Assembly (NCBI RefSeq): GCF_036327415.1
Contig: NZ_CP123961.1
Coordinates: 992,001 to 1,056,000, forward strand
DNA from: Bartonella grahamii subsp. shimonis
GTDB taxonomy: Bacteria; Pseudomonadota; Alphaproteobacteria; Rhizobiales; Rhizobiaceae
Reading direction: 5' to 3'
DNA length: 64,000 nucleotides
The translations under genes were made by a program, and so were the position numbers. Shown piece by piece: positions 19,003 to 28,739 of this stretch (the first letter of the stretch is position 1; the number at the start of each line of letters is the position of its first letter). The notes beneath the pieces were generated by a model that saw only the letters and a list, made by a program, of their open reading frames with translations, did not search any database and had not been told where the DNA came from.

Positions 19003-19827
19003 ATGATTAATAAGTATTTAGTCTCAACATCTATCTTTTCTTTAATTTCAATTTCTGTAGTACAGGCGGCGAATATCGTTACTCCTGAACGGCCTGTTCC
19101 TGTTGTTGCAGTTCCTTCTTTTTCTTGGACAGGATTTTATCTTGGAGGACAGATTGGTAACTTTTCAGGTAAAACAACTGCAAGTTTTTTTAAAGCTGAG
19201 ACAGGGATATGGAATCCAATTGGAAAGGAGGATTTACCTAAACTTTCTGGTTTTATGGGGGGAGTTTATGCAGGTTCCAATATTGATATCGATAATGCTT
19301 TTATTATAGGGATTGATACGGATATTATGTGGTCTGGTAAAAAGGATTCGAAAGATATCAATCTACCGAAAAAAAGTCCAACTGAAGAAACACTACAACT
19401 TACAGAAGAAAAAAGTCTAACAAGAGATTTGCATGAGAATGGTTCAACAACGCATATTAAGGCTATACGTCATACTTTAAAACAAAAATGGTCCGGTGCT
19501 ACACGGGTGAAAATTGGTTTTGCGATTGAGCGTATGATGCCATATATTTCTGGAGGGATTGTTTATACGCAGCTTCAGAATGTTTTTGCGACAGTAACTG
19601 ATAGCAAAAATAGAGCCGTTGATCTTTCTGATTGGTTGCATGATGAAAAAAAGACCATGATTGGTTATACCCTTGGAGGGGGGGTTGATTTTGCAATGAC
19701 TGATAATGTTATTGTGCGTGCAGAATATCGTTATTCAGATTTTGGCAAAAAGAAGTTCATACATGATAAATTTGAAATGGGCTACAAAACAAACGATTTT
19801 CGCGTAGGTGTAGCTTATAAATTTTAA
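19003..19827 (+). CDS. Hemin-binding/Omp25-type outer membrane beta-barrel protein
   Basis: A 274-residue outer membrane protein. I chose ATG 19003 because AGGGGAG at 18991-18997 precedes it and it opens a clear signal peptide cut after VVQAA. The mature N-terminus contains SWTGFYLGGQIG, the entry strand typical of the Omp25/Omp31 and Bartonella hemin-binding (Hbp) family. The C-terminus (VIVRAEYRYSDFG…FRVGVAYKF) ends in Phe, the outer membrane sorting signal. The central region 100-170 is Lys/Glu/Thr-rich and probably forms surface loops. Bartonella carries several hbp paralogues; I cannot tell which this is. Hemin binding is a family property, not shown here. Confidence 0.87.
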   Translation: MINKYLVSTSIFSLISISVVQAANIVTPERPVPVVAVPSFSWTGFYLGGQIGNFSGKTTASFFKAETGIWNPIGKEDLPKLSGFMGGVYAGSNIDIDNAFIIGIDTDIMWSGKKDSKDINLPKKSPTEETLQLTEEKSLTRDLHENGSTTHIKAIRHTLKQKWSGATRVKIGFAIERMMPYISGGIVYTQLQNVFATVTDSKNRAVDLSDWLHDEKKTMIGYTLGGGVDFAMTDNVIVRAEYRYSDFGKKKFIHDKFEMGYKTNDFRVGVAYKF

Positions 19828-19850
19828 TTTTTTGCAGAATGAAAAAATTT

Positions 19851-19884
19851 AAAAGTCTCATTTTCGCATGAGGCTTTTATTTTT
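19851..19884 (+). terminator. Intrinsic terminator of the outer membrane protein gene
   Basis: AAAAGTCTCAT (19851-19861), a 6-base loop and ATGAGGCTTTT (19868-19878) form an 11-base stem with one G-T pair, followed by ATTTTT. It lies 24 bases past the stop codon. Confidence 0.85.
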
Positions 19885-19983
19885 AGATAGGTGCTGGAGG
19901 ATATCTTTTACTCAGAGGGGCTAGTATTCTATTTGGACAATAGTTTGATTTAAAAATATAAATTACTGTTTTTCATGTGCAAT

Positions 19984-20140
19984 GAGAATTTCGAATATTG
20001 TAAAATTCTCTCATTTCAAACCTATTCCACGTTGAAACAATCAAAACCATGTCTTTTGCACGTCAAAAGCAGAGAGATCCGTAAGTATAAAAACATTAAA
20101 GAAAGAATAAAAATGCCTCTTATAAACCATCTCAAGTGCT
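19984..20140 (+). repeat. Dispersed intergenic repeat, copy A
   Basis: It contains the shared blocks CGAATATTGTAA, CATTTCAAACCTATT, AATCAAAACCAT, GCACGTCAAAAGC and CCTCTTATAAACCATCTCAA in that order. The same blocks in the same order recur at 31344, 38711 (minus) and 57288, with partial copies elsewhere. Confidence 0.65.
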
Positions 20141-20410
20141 AAAGACGATTGCTACATTGGGAGGAAAAGTGTGAGATAGTACGAACTTTTCATAAACGTA
20201 AAAATGGTGCTGATGGATTTATCATTACACCATTCTTTATCATCAAATCATTCATAGGGGGCGCGAAATGGGTTTGGATAGCAAAAAGATATGCTTTTTT
20301 AAAACAAGCGTGTGAATTGGCAAGCCAATGGTGTTATGTTGTATTGAAAGACCTCTCATACAATTAACTTTTCTGTTTAAAGCGCATAAAATTACATCCA
20401 CAAGATAACT

Positions 20411-20452
20411 CAATAATCATAAAAATTAATATTATAATTTTTATGATTATTG
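20411..20452. repeat. Perfect palindrome, 18-bp stem
   Basis: CAATAATCATAAAAATTA (20411-20428) pairs perfectly with 20435-20452 around a 6-base loop. GGGTATTTTG follows. It could act as a terminator or cruciform; the nearest upstream gene already has its own terminator 500 bases before. Confidence 0.7.
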
Positions 20453-20665
20453 GGTATTTTGTGCTTTATTATAGATAATAATACATAGTAATATAATAAT
20501 TATTAAAGAGTATTATAAAGGATTTATAGAAAAAAATGGATAGAAAATTAGGAATTTATCGAACATAAAAACATTATTACCTATATCTATTATTGAAATA
20601 GAATCTATTATTTTTTATAAATTTTTCATATATTCGATAATAACAGTTGCGTATAATAGTAGGGG

Positions 20666-20730
20666 ATCATTTCAAATCTATTTACCATAAATAAATCAAC
20701 ATCATTTGTTATGAATTACAAGGGGGATGG
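20666..20730 (+). repeat. Dispersed intergenic repeat, partial copy
   Basis: ATCATTTCAAATCTATTTACC, then an ATAAATCAACATCATT block, match the first half of the repeat family; the CTCTTATAAACC half is not recognisable here. Confidence 0.45.
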
Positions 20731-21218
20731 GTTATTGAAATTATATGTTTAGTTATTATTGGACTTTTTATCATCATTGATATTTGAGTATAGAAGCTAA
20801 ATGAGTTTCTTTATTATCCTCTAAAATACATTAAGCGGTATGAGGATTTTGCGTATGAGATCTTTTGGGGGAGTGAGTGATGAAGTGCAAAGCAGGATTT
20901 GTTTGTAGAACTTTGTGAAGTAAATCATATACGCAATTAGCAGGTGGAACCCGCGTGAAAAGAATCCGGATTATTTATAGATCAGATAGGGTAGAAATTT
21001 TTATCCTTTAGGACGAGAAGGAAGTAAACCGATGAGTTTGTAAAGCCAGTCACATAAGTGGGGAACAGATGGAGAACTCTGAAAGAAATTGATCTATCGA
21101 CAAAGAAGGTGAAACTTTGTCTTGTTAAGATAAAGAGGGCAATAAAATTATGATTTATGAAAGGGATATGAAGTAAAAATATTTTCGTTTTTTGTTGTTT
21201 TGGCAACTGTGGAAGTGT

Positions 21219-22103
21219 TTAAAGATTAATTGTTTCAGTACATGCGATCTCGTTTTGGGTGTTGATAATGCTATAACGTTGCAACTGGCAGTGCCATTGA
21301 TTTTGTAAGCGTTCAATGGAAAATAAGTTAAAGCCCGCGGGTGGTTTTTTATCACCAAAAGCTTGTGATGCGGAAGGAACACCAACAATAGGAATTTTTT
21401 TAATTGGTCCTTCAATGTAATTCAATGTGGGTAAATGAGTATGTCCGTGAAGAATAAGTTCGCAACCGTGATATTTGATAACGTCTAGAAAACGTTTTAT
21501 ATCCCGTAGTTTTTTATGCCAAGACGTTGCCTTGGGAAAGGGGGGGTGGTGTATCATGACGATACGAAAAAGGTTGCGCTGTGCTGCTTCCTTTAAAAAG
21601 AGCGGTAAAGTTTGCGCTTGCATTTTACCAAAATAACCAGAAGCTTGAAAAGGTGGCGTCGCGATGGCTGAAGAAGCTACTATGATAGCAACATTTTCGC
21701 GAATGCGCATATAAGGAAAGGTGCTTTTTTGAGGAACGTCACCTGTGATCCAAGGTTTAAAAAGAGTACATGCTTTTTGGAAAGCACCGCGGACATAGGC
21801 ATCATGATTTCCAAATGTTAAGGAAATATCTTGAGGTTGTCCTAAGTTAAGTAGCCAACGCCGTGCTTGTTCAAATTCTTTATCTAGAGCAAGATTCACA
21901 AGATCACCAGAGATCACGAGATGATCTGGTTTTTTTTTGTTCAAGGCATCTATTAAAGTTTCTAGGACATTTGCCGCCATTTGACTTTTACGTTTTTTTT
22001 GCCAATTCAGATAACCGGTAAGACGCTTTCCAGAAAGTTCAAAAAGGGAAGGTTGCGGGAGAGGGGAAAGATGTACATCCGATATATGGGCAAGATAAAA
22101 CAT
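21219..22103 (-). CDS. Calcineurin-like metallophosphoesterase
   Basis: A 294-residue cytoplasmic protein with all the binuclear metal motifs of the family in order: DVHLSP near residue 9, SGDLVN near 65, GNHDA near 97, HHPPF near 180 and GHTHLP near 218. Such proteins hydrolyse phosphodiesters or phosphomonoesters; a cAMP phosphodiesterase (CpdA-like) role is one possibility but the substrate cannot be read from sequence. It stands alone, flanked by repeat-rich spacers on both sides. No signal peptide is visible. Confidence 0.88.
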   Translation of the reverse strand: MFYLAHISDVHLSPLPQPSLFELSGKRLTGYLNWQKKRKSQMAANVLETLIDALNKKKPDHLVISGDLVNLALDKEFEQARRWLLNLGQPQDISLTFGNHDAYVRGAFQKACTLFKPWITGDVPQKSTFPYMRIRENVAIIVASSAIATPPFQASGYFGKMQAQTLPLFLKEAAQRNLFRIVMIHHPPFPKATSWHKKLRDIKRFLDVIKYHGCELILHGHTHLPTLNYIEGPIKKIPIVGVPSASQAFGDKKPPAGFNLFSIERLQNQWHCQLQRYSIINTQNEIACTETINL

Positions 22104-22933
22104 AAAAGCTCGTAGAGTATTAAAAACGATTTAAAAAATAAACATAAGATAAGTTGATACTTAAAGGCAAGAAGGATTGTAAAACGAAAAAAGACGGCAT
22201 AATACAACATATCATTCTTGGTAACCAATATGTATTTTGTATGATGGGATAAATTTTAAAATGATGGTCATAAAGTTTTAAAACTTTTAAATAGTTTTTA
22301 TACGACCATACATTATTATAAAAAAATTAATTATTCAGTGTAAAATGCAAAAGAATGTGTTGTATTTATCAGGAATTTTTACGGTTTTGCGCTGCCATGT
22401 ATTGCTTTTAATGGGAGATTTTTTCACGCAAAACTAGAACGCTTCAAGAGGAGTATTCCAAATAAAATATCATTGTGTTGTATATTCACATATTTGTTTT
22501 GAAGAGGTATTTCCCAGTGCGCTTGATCCCATTTCACGAAAGCGCTCAATCCTATAAAAAGTCTCGTTTAGGCTTATTATGCGCCACCATCTTTGCATTT
22601 ATACAAGGTGCAAAGCAAAACAATCGTACCATTTCCTCCCAATTTTGTGAAAATCCTTGCTTTAAGAGGATTCATAAGAGGTACTTCATTCTCTTCTTCA
22701 ATGGTTTTTATTTATACAGGACCTCTTTTAATGGTGTGCAAGAGAGTGATTTTAATTGATTTAATATGGAAAGTATTACAAAGAAGAAGAATCCTACAGG
22801 GAATAATGACTCAATATGAAAATAATGATAAACTATCATTATAGATCGATATTTTTATCTAATTGTAAAAGACAAGAAAATACACAAAAAGATAGGCTGA
22901 ATTTTAAAACTATTATATGAAATTTCATATTTT
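22104..22933. other. Spacer with a possible gene remnant
   Basis: 830 bases between the metallophosphoesterase gene start and the end of the next minus-strand operon. GTTTTGCG at 22384-22391 and CGCAAAAC at 22427-22434 form an 8-base inverted repeat. The only coding-like stretch is the small frame at 22593-22844, listed separately. Confidence 0.45.
22593..22844 (+). pseudogene. Possible remnant of a small membrane protein gene
   Basis: An 83-residue frame whose second half (MVFIYTGPLLMVCKRVILID, then LIWKVLQRRRILQG) looks like genuine protein: a hydrophobic segment followed by an amphipathic basic stretch. No ribosome binding site precedes ATG 22593 and the first 25 residues look random. I read it as the 3' end of a broken gene, or a short gene of unknown function. 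No family recognised. Confidence 0.25.
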
Positions 22934-25030
22934 TCAACGGCTTTCACGATACCACATGCTACTCAACAGTAAAAGGCAAGCAAGCAGTGCCAAGAAACCA
23001 GAAAATATCGAAAAATAAAAAGTATTAATTAAACGGGTTTCTGTCGCTTCTTTCAGAACAATTGAATGTGCTGGGGAAGAAGACGGGCGTATTTTTGATT
23101 GAATCAGCTTGAATGGAGGAAGATGAAAGTTGTCTTTTCCATCAGGGTGTAACCGTCCGATGTATCCACCGGTGTGCTTAATAATGGGGGTTAGTTTTTC
23201 TTGTGTTGAAATTAAGTCCAACAACTCAATATTATCGAGCATCCCTACAGAAGAAAGTATTGTTAAATCGCCATTTTTAATGGTAAAAACCCCTGTTTCA
23301 TCAGTGGTCACAGTTGCGCTGAAGAGACCTTCTTGCTCTTTGGTGAGAGTGATATGTTCTTTTTTTCCAGAGGGAAAGGTTATTTCAGCGGGATCTGGAT
23401 GGTCTTTTAGAGTTTGGCGGCGAATTGTTAAATGATGATGGTTGCTGGTTGCACTTAATTTTTCTTCCTCAAGTTCTGGTTCTTTCATGAGCCAATGGGC
23501 AATACGACGATAAAGAGCTGCATAAGGACCGCCGCCTTCGAAACCTCGTGCCCAAAGCCAACTTTCATCAGAGAGCAACATGCCTACACGTCCTTTATCA
23601 ACATGCGAGAGAAGTAAAAGTGGTTGTTCATCGGCTCCTTTCATGAGGGCGATTCCGTTATTTATGTTTTGAATAGCAATTTGTCGCAACCATTGGCCCC
23701 ATTGAGAAGCTGGAAGGTTAAGTGTTGCAAGGCCCCTTGTGACAGGATGGCGCTTCCCTTCTTTGGTTAATGTGGGACGAAAAGGCTTTTCAATAATAGT
23801 TCCATTGGGCAATGCCGGTAGAATGCTTATTAAAGGTGTTTTCGCAAGTGAGTTGTTTTGGGTAAATTCAGGTCCTGTTACCATCAGCAATGCGCCCCCT
23901 TTTTGTACATATTGGGCGATATAATCATAATAGATTAAGGGTAGAGCAGCAGAGTGCTGGTAGCCATCAAGGATGATGAGATCAAAGTTATTAATCTCTT
24001 CAACAAAGAGTTTCCTTGTGGGAAAGACCACCAAGGATAATTGGCTTAAGGGCGTATTATCTGCTTTGGTGGGAGGACGTAAAATAGTAAAATGAACAAG
24101 ATCAATATTAGAGTCACCTTTCAAAAGGTCTCGCCATGTCCGTTCTCCATTATAAGGAGCACCTGAAATAAGAAGAACGCGTAAATTTTCTCTGATTCCT
24201 TCAATGATTGTTATGGCGCGGTTGTTTTCAAAGCTTAGTTCATCTTTGTAAGGTTCAGTTATCACTTGGATAATATTTTTTTCAGCATGAGGAAGGGTAA
24301 TTTCGGTTTGAAAAATTACGCCAGGAGTCACAGAATAATGGCCAATGTCTTGTCCATTGACGCTTAGTGTAATATTTGCTTTCTGTGGTATTGTTTCTTG
24401 GGAGGCTCCTTTATCTTCTACCAAAATGGAGAGCGTTTGTGGTTTGTTGACAAGGGCAAAGCGTGGAGGAGAAATAAACTTGATTTGGCGATCAAATTCA
24501 TTTGAGTGTCCTGTAATCAGAGCATTGAGAGGGGCTTCATGATGAAGATCTGATAGGTCAGGAATGTCATGCACTTGTCCATCGGTGATAAAAATGGTTC
24601 CTGCATAACGAGAGAGCGGTACATCAGATATTGCTTGTCTTAAAGCATCAAACAAATTCGTTGAGGGCGCATACTGATTATCAGCAAGTTTTCCAGCTTC
24701 AATAAAGCGTGGTTCAAATTGTGGATAATGTGCCAATGCTTGAGTTAATTGCGCGCGCGCTTCATCACTGTCGTTTGTACGTGTTCCAAATGTTTGGCTT
24801 TTGCTGCGGTCAATGACAATTCCTACTGTGCTTTTCAGTGGTTCGCGCTGTTCTTTTATGATCATTGGATTGAGCAAAGCAAGGATGAGGGCGCTTAATG
24901 CTATCAGACGAAATAAAGAAGCTTGACGTTGCGCAACAAGACCAACAACGACAAAAAGAATCGATATTCCGCTTAACAGCAGAATCCAAAAGAGTGGTAA
25001 AAAAGGCTGAAAAGTAAAAAATGGGATCAT
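22934..25030 (-). CDS. Large membrane protein of the MoxR operon (VWA/glutamine amidotransferase-like)
   Basis: A 698-residue protein. Two N-terminal membrane segments (about 10-30 and 37-55) precede a region with VGIVIDRSKSQ and TIFITDGQVHD, which resemble a von Willebrand type A fold with an incomplete metal site. A central region with LIILDGYQHSAALPLIYYDY…GGALLMVTGPEF resembles class I glutamine amidotransferase-like folds, and a C-terminal helix (about 675-693) anchors the end. It is the last gene of a four-gene operon, starting within the stop of the DUF4159 gene (ATGA overlap). The function is unknown; the operon type is assumed to act in envelope homeostasis or complex assembly. Confidence 0.75.
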   Translation of the reverse strand: MIPFFTFQPFLPLFWILLLSGISILFVVVGLVAQRQASLFRLIALSALILALLNPMIIKEQREPLKSTVGIVIDRSKSQTFGTRTNDSDEARAQLTQALAHYPQFEPRFIEAGKLADNQYAPSTNLFDALRQAISDVPLSRYAGTIFITDGQVHDIPDLSDLHHEAPLNALITGHSNEFDRQIKFISPPRFALVNKPQTLSILVEDKGASQETIPQKANITLSVNGQDIGHYSVTPGVIFQTEITLPHAEKNIIQVITEPYKDELSFENNRAITIIEGIRENLRVLLISGAPYNGERTWRDLLKGDSNIDLVHFTILRPPTKADNTPLSQLSLVVFPTRKLFVEEINNFDLIILDGYQHSAALPLIYYDYIAQYVQKGGALLMVTGPEFTQNNSLAKTPLISILPALPNGTIIEKPFRPTLTKEGKRHPVTRGLATLNLPASQWGQWLRQIAIQNINNGIALMKGADEQPLLLLSHVDKGRVGMLLSDESWLWARGFEGGGPYAALYRRIAHWLMKEPELEEEKLSATSNHHHLTIRRQTLKDHPDPAEITFPSGKKEHITLTKEQEGLFSATVTTDETGVFTIKNGDLTILSSVGMLDNIELLDLISTQEKLTPIIKHTGGYIGRLHPDGKDNFHLPPFKLIQSKIRPSSSPAHSIVLKEATETRLINTFYFSIFSGFLALLACLLLLSSMWYRESR

Positions 25031-27831
25031 TGCCTTCTTTCTCTTTTAAAGCGTTCCAAGAGCGCTGGAACATGAACTTGGTCCGCTTTATAGTTTCCTG
25101 TAAGAACATAAAGGACAATATTTAAACCTGCACGAAATGCCCATAGACGTTGCATTGGATCATTGGGAACAAGGGGATATTTCCATGTCCCTTTTTCATC
25201 GATGGCCCAAGCACCGGCAAAGTTATTGGCGGTGATGAGAAGAGAACTTACATTATCACCGCTGGCAAGAGAGTTTTTATTTTTTTTGTTCGTTGATGAG
25301 GATTCAACCCATAAAGGTGAACCATTGTAGAGACCAGGAAAACCTGGCATAATATAAAAGGAACGAGCAACAACATGATCCGTTGATGCGGGCTCAATGG
25401 AGGGAATGTTTAACTCTTTTAAGATGGTTCGTAATCTTTGCGTTTCTGGAGTGGCATCTCCTTCAAGATTCAGATTGCTCTTCATTTGATCGCGCGTGTC
25501 AAATAAAATGGTTCCCCCATGTTTCATAAAATTATTTATTTTTTCAAGGCTTTTGGGGGTTGGTGTAGGACTCTTAACATCAATGGGCCAGTAAATAAGA
25601 GGATAAAAGGAGAGTTCATCTTTATCGAGATCAAGTGCCGTAACAGAGCCGGGGGTAAGCATTGTGCGTTCTGCGATAAATCGGCTTAAGGCTTCTAAAC
25701 CACTTTTACTCGTTGTATCAATTTCATGATTATTGGTTATAACATAGGCAAGATGTGTTGCACCAGCAGCTTGTACACTATCATGATGATTTTCTGTCGT
25801 TTGTGCATGAAGCGTTGGATCATATGAAAACAAGGCAATAAAACTTATAAAAGGGAGGAGAAACATATTACGTCGTTTCATGAAAGAAAAAATATCTCCC
25901 ATCCATAAAATGAGAAAATTGTCAAAGGCGAATAATAAGATGGCTAATCCTAAAAGTGGACCGATAAGATTTTTTTCTTTTGTATCGTAAGATAAAGGGC
26001 TTTTATTAAGAGACGTTGACAATGATGATTGTTTTATCAAGTGCGACGAATGAGTTAAGAGATTGATTGCATAAAAATCGTTTTTGATACCATAAAGTCC
26101 TGGGGGAGTATGATAGGAAGGAGAAGGAAGGGATGGATTCTGAGAGTCAAAGACCACTGGAACAACATCAGAGGGCGGTACTTGTAATTGTCCGTTAGCG
26201 GCTATGGTTCGCCACGGTTTTTGTACCATTGTTCTTTTTTCTCTGTGTGTTAGGTTGGTGTTTTCGTTAGACCCTAATGTGATTAGTTTTTGCAACATTT
26301 GTGCAAAAAAGCCAGAAAGAGGAAGATTAGACCATGTTGGGTCAGGAGCAACATGAATGAGAATGAGGGTTCCTTTACCACGTTTTGCTGCGGTAATAAG
26401 AGGGGTTCCATCCGAAAGGCTAAGCCACGTTTTTTCAAAAAGATCTGGGGTTGGTTCTGCGAGGATTTGGCGCGAGACAGTGACATCTTCTGGAAAAGGA
26501 AGATCAAAGAAAAAGCTATTTTTTGCAAAAGGGGCAAGTTTTTGTGGTTTCGTCCAAGACATAATACTTCCAAGGAAACGTTGACCTTGACGCAGCGGTA
26601 TCGGAAGGAGACTATCATAATGTTCTGCACTACTGAGTTTTTCTCCTGCAAAGCGGATGAGTGTTCCCCCTTTATTCACAAAGTCAGAAAGTTTTTTTTC
26701 TGCTTTTTCAGGCATGTTAACCATGTCGCTCATAATGAAAACAGATGGATTTTGTTTAAGCAAATAATCAATATCCGTTGAAAGTTCTCTTCCACCGGCT
26801 GTTATAATCTGTGTATATCCCTGTAATGCTTTGATAATGTAATAAAATGGAGAAAGTAAAGGCTGTGCCATTTCATTGGTATCGGGTGATAGAAGAGCAA
26901 CACGGCTTATCCTGTTATGGCTATCTACCAAGAAGGTTGCAGCAGCATGGTTTTGATTATTCATTTTTATCCAAGCGATATCATTGCGTAGTTCAAGTGG
27001 TACATCAAAAGGAACAAGAGCTGTTGTTTCTCCTTCAGAAAAACTTTTCGTAAATTGACCAAGAAGTTGATTGTTTGAATCGTAGAGGTTGAGTGTAGCG
27101 GAAGTTTTGCCGTGTGTTGTTGAGCGGATAATACGCGCGACCATGCTTCCATCGTTATTTCCTACGGATGTTATGCCGATTAAATCGGAAATATCAGCCA
27201 AATACCATAAGAATTTTTCAGGTTTTAATTCTTCAAGCAAAGCAAAAGTTTTCTCATCTTCATTTGTTTGTAATCCATCACTTAAATAAGCAATATCAAG
27301 AGGTTTTCCTTTGGTTATTTTTCTGAGTTTTTTTAAGACATGCACACGGTTGACAGGCCAAGGACGCGGTTGCAAATGCATTAAATGCTGTTTTATAATC
27401 TTGGCTGGTTGGGGCTCTATATTGGAGATATCATTTTCAGCCGTTGCAACAAGATAAATATTTTTTTGCTGTTTTTCTGCCTGTGTAAGGAGCATTTCAG
27501 CGATAGAGATACGCTTTTTCCATTCTTTTACAGAAGCCCAACCATTATCAATAATGAGTGCAAGGGGTTGAGATCCGGAAAAGCTGATTGGTTTTTGATT
27601 CCACGTAGGGCGTGCTAAAGCTATGATAACAAGTGCCGCTATGGTTAAACGCAACAAGAGCAACCACCAAGGTGTATGTTTTGCTGTTTCTTGCTGATGA
27701 GTTGGTTTGGGTAAGAAGCGTAATGGAGGAAAAAGCTCTTTACGTGGAGATGGAGGAGTTATCCGCAACAGCCACCAAATGACCGGTAGGAACAAAAGCC
27801 CTAGTAACAGAAAGGGAGACGCAAAACTCAA
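25027..27831 (-). CDS. BatA-N-terminal / DUF4159 membrane protein
   Basis: A 934-residue inner-membrane protein. The N-terminus (FLLLGLLFLPVIWWLLR…LFPPLRFL) is the BatA/aerotolerance N-terminal domain with two helices. A VWA-like region follows (LALIIDNGWASVKEW, IAYLSDGLQT). Membrane segments near 625-665 precede the DUF4159 domain (HLAYVITNNHEID…LIYWPIDV…GGTILFDTRDQ…GFPGLYNGSPLWVE). It overlaps DUF58 upstream and the 698-residue protein downstream by 4 bases each. This is the standard MoxR-DUF58-DUF4159 cluster of Rhizobiales; no biochemical role is established. Confidence 0.85.
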   Translation of the reverse strand: MSFASPFLLLGLLFLPVIWWLLRITPPSPRKELFPPLRFLPKPTHQQETAKHTPWWLLLLRLTIAALVIIALARPTWNQKPISFSGSQPLALIIDNGWASVKEWKKRISIAEMLLTQAEKQQKNIYLVATAENDISNIEPQPAKIIKQHLMHLQPRPWPVNRVHVLKKLRKITKGKPLDIAYLSDGLQTNEDEKTFALLEELKPEKFLWYLADISDLIGITSVGNNDGSMVARIIRSTTHGKTSATLNLYDSNNQLLGQFTKSFSEGETTALVPFDVPLELRNDIAWIKMNNQNHAAATFLVDSHNRISRVALLSPDTNEMAQPLLSPFYYIIKALQGYTQIITAGGRELSTDIDYLLKQNPSVFIMSDMVNMPEKAEKKLSDFVNKGGTLIRFAGEKLSSAEHYDSLLPIPLRQGQRFLGSIMSWTKPQKLAPFAKNSFFFDLPFPEDVTVSRQILAEPTPDLFEKTWLSLSDGTPLITAAKRGKGTLILIHVAPDPTWSNLPLSGFFAQMLQKLITLGSNENTNLTHREKRTMVQKPWRTIAANGQLQVPPSDVVPVVFDSQNPSLPSPSYHTPPGLYGIKNDFYAINLLTHSSHLIKQSSLSTSLNKSPLSYDTKEKNLIGPLLGLAILLFAFDNFLILWMGDIFSFMKRRNMFLLPFISFIALFSYDPTLHAQTTENHHDSVQAAGATHLAYVITNNHEIDTTSKSGLEALSRFIAERTMLTPGSVTALDLDKDELSFYPLIYWPIDVKSPTPTPKSLEKINNFMKHGGTILFDTRDQMKSNLNLEGDATPETQRLRTILKELNIPSIEPASTDHVVARSFYIMPGFPGLYNGSPLWVESSSTNKKNKNSLASGDNVSSLLITANNFAGAWAIDEKGTWKYPLVPNDPMQRLWAFRAGLNIVLYVLTGNYKADQVHVPALLERFKRERRQ

Positions 27832-28739
27832 AGTGTCCTCCTTTTTTGCAATGGAGAGCTGCCCATTGTATTTGCAAGATGCAAAATGGTCTTTGTTAAA
27901 GGTTGATCCGTTGTACTAACGTGATAAGACCATCCTTGGTGTGCGCAAAAATTTGCCAATTCTTGTCGCCTTGCGTGATATAGTTTACAATAGCTCTCAC
28001 GAAGATCTTCTGCTTTTGTGGAAACATGTTTCTCTTTCGTTTCAGGATCAAAAAATTCTGTGTGACCTACGTAGGGAAAGCTTTCTTCTGCGGGATCAGA
28101 AATTTCAATTAAATGAGCTGTCACCTGTTTTGTAGTCAAAACGGTTAAATGTTGGATGATTTTTTCAGGATAGTCGAGAAAATCACTCATTATAATGACA
28201 TGTGAAAAGCGTGTAATCGTTGAAAAATCCGGAAATAAATTTTCATCTGAATGATTTTCTAAAGCAAAGGCTATTCGTTCTACGACATTGGATGTCATTG
28301 TGGGGGACATTAAGTTGGGAATAGCAATATGTTCGCCACTGCGTGCAAGAAGTGATGCCAGGGTAAGGGTAAGAATAATGGCATGATTACCTTTAGAGAT
28401 TTTAGAAAAGCGCGAACAGTAATGCATTGATGCACTCTGATCGAGACAGAGCCAAACGATTTGTGTCATTTGCCATTCGTGTTCGCGGAGATACGTATTT
28501 TCATCACGCGCTGAGCGACGCCAATCAATGCGGGTAATGGATTCTCCTTCAACATAGGGACGAAATTGCCAAAAGTTTTCCCCATTACCGCGTTTACGTT
28601 GTCCATGCCATCCGGTCATCAGTGTATTAGCGATACGATGCGCTTGTAAAAGGAAACATGGCATTTTGCCAGTATCCTTATGCAGCTCCTTTGCCAGCAA
28701 CAATGGAGGCTTTTGTAAAACTTTTTTGCCAATAGCCAT
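27828..28739 (-). CDS. DUF58 domain protein
   Basis: A 303-residue cytoplasmic protein. The DUF58 core (GENFWQFRPYVEGESITRIDWRRSAR) is at about 55-80, and a VWA-like segment follows with WLCLDQSASM (metal-site DxSxS-like, Asp-Gln-Ser-Ala-Ser) and HVIIMSDFLD. DUF58 proteins are encoded next to MoxR ATPases and are thought to be their clients or partners. It follows the MoxR gene with no gap and overlaps the DUF4159 gene by 4 bases. Confidence 0.88.
   Translation of the reverse strand: MAIGKKVLQKPPLLLAKELHKDTGKMPCFLLQAHRIANTLMTGWHGQRKRGNGENFWQFRPYVEGESITRIDWRRSARDENTYLREHEWQMTQIVWLCLDQSASMHYCSRFSKISKGNHAIILTLTLASLLARSGEHIAIPNLMSPTMTSNVVERIAFALENHSDENLFPDFSTITRFSHVIIMSDFLDYPEKIIQHLTVLTTKQVTAHLIEISDPAEESFPYVGHTEFFDPETKEKHVSTKAEDLRESYCKLYHARRQELANFCAHQGWSYHVSTTDQPLTKTILHLANTMGSSPLQKRRTL

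Larger units (their letters stand above)
19885..21218. other. Spacer with two repeat copies and a large palindrome
   Basis: 1.3 kb without a convincing gene. It contains repeat copies at 19984-20140 and 20666-20730 and a perfect 18-base-stem palindrome at 20411-20452. A short open stretch at about 20920-21009 (…QLAGGTRVKRIRI…) faintly recalls RelE/HigB-type toxins but breaks off at a stop; I do not assign it. The content looks like decayed former genes. Confidence 0.5.

Noticed and set aside
20149-20367. 72-residue open frame after repeat copy A
   Set aside because: No ribosome site, no recognisable pattern, and it begins within or beside the repeat.
20920-21009. RelE/HigB-type toxin remnant
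   Set aside because: Only about 15 residues hint at the family and the frame stops before the conserved end; no antitoxin gene nearby.
22384-22434. 8-base inverted repeat GTTTTGCG/CGCAAAAC
   Set aside because: A single short repeat with a 35-base gap in AT-rich DNA; not enough to call a site.
26290-26781. 163-residue open frame antisense to the DUF4159 gene
   Set aside because: Basic, low-complexity and without family features; the minus-strand gene has conserved domains over this stretch.
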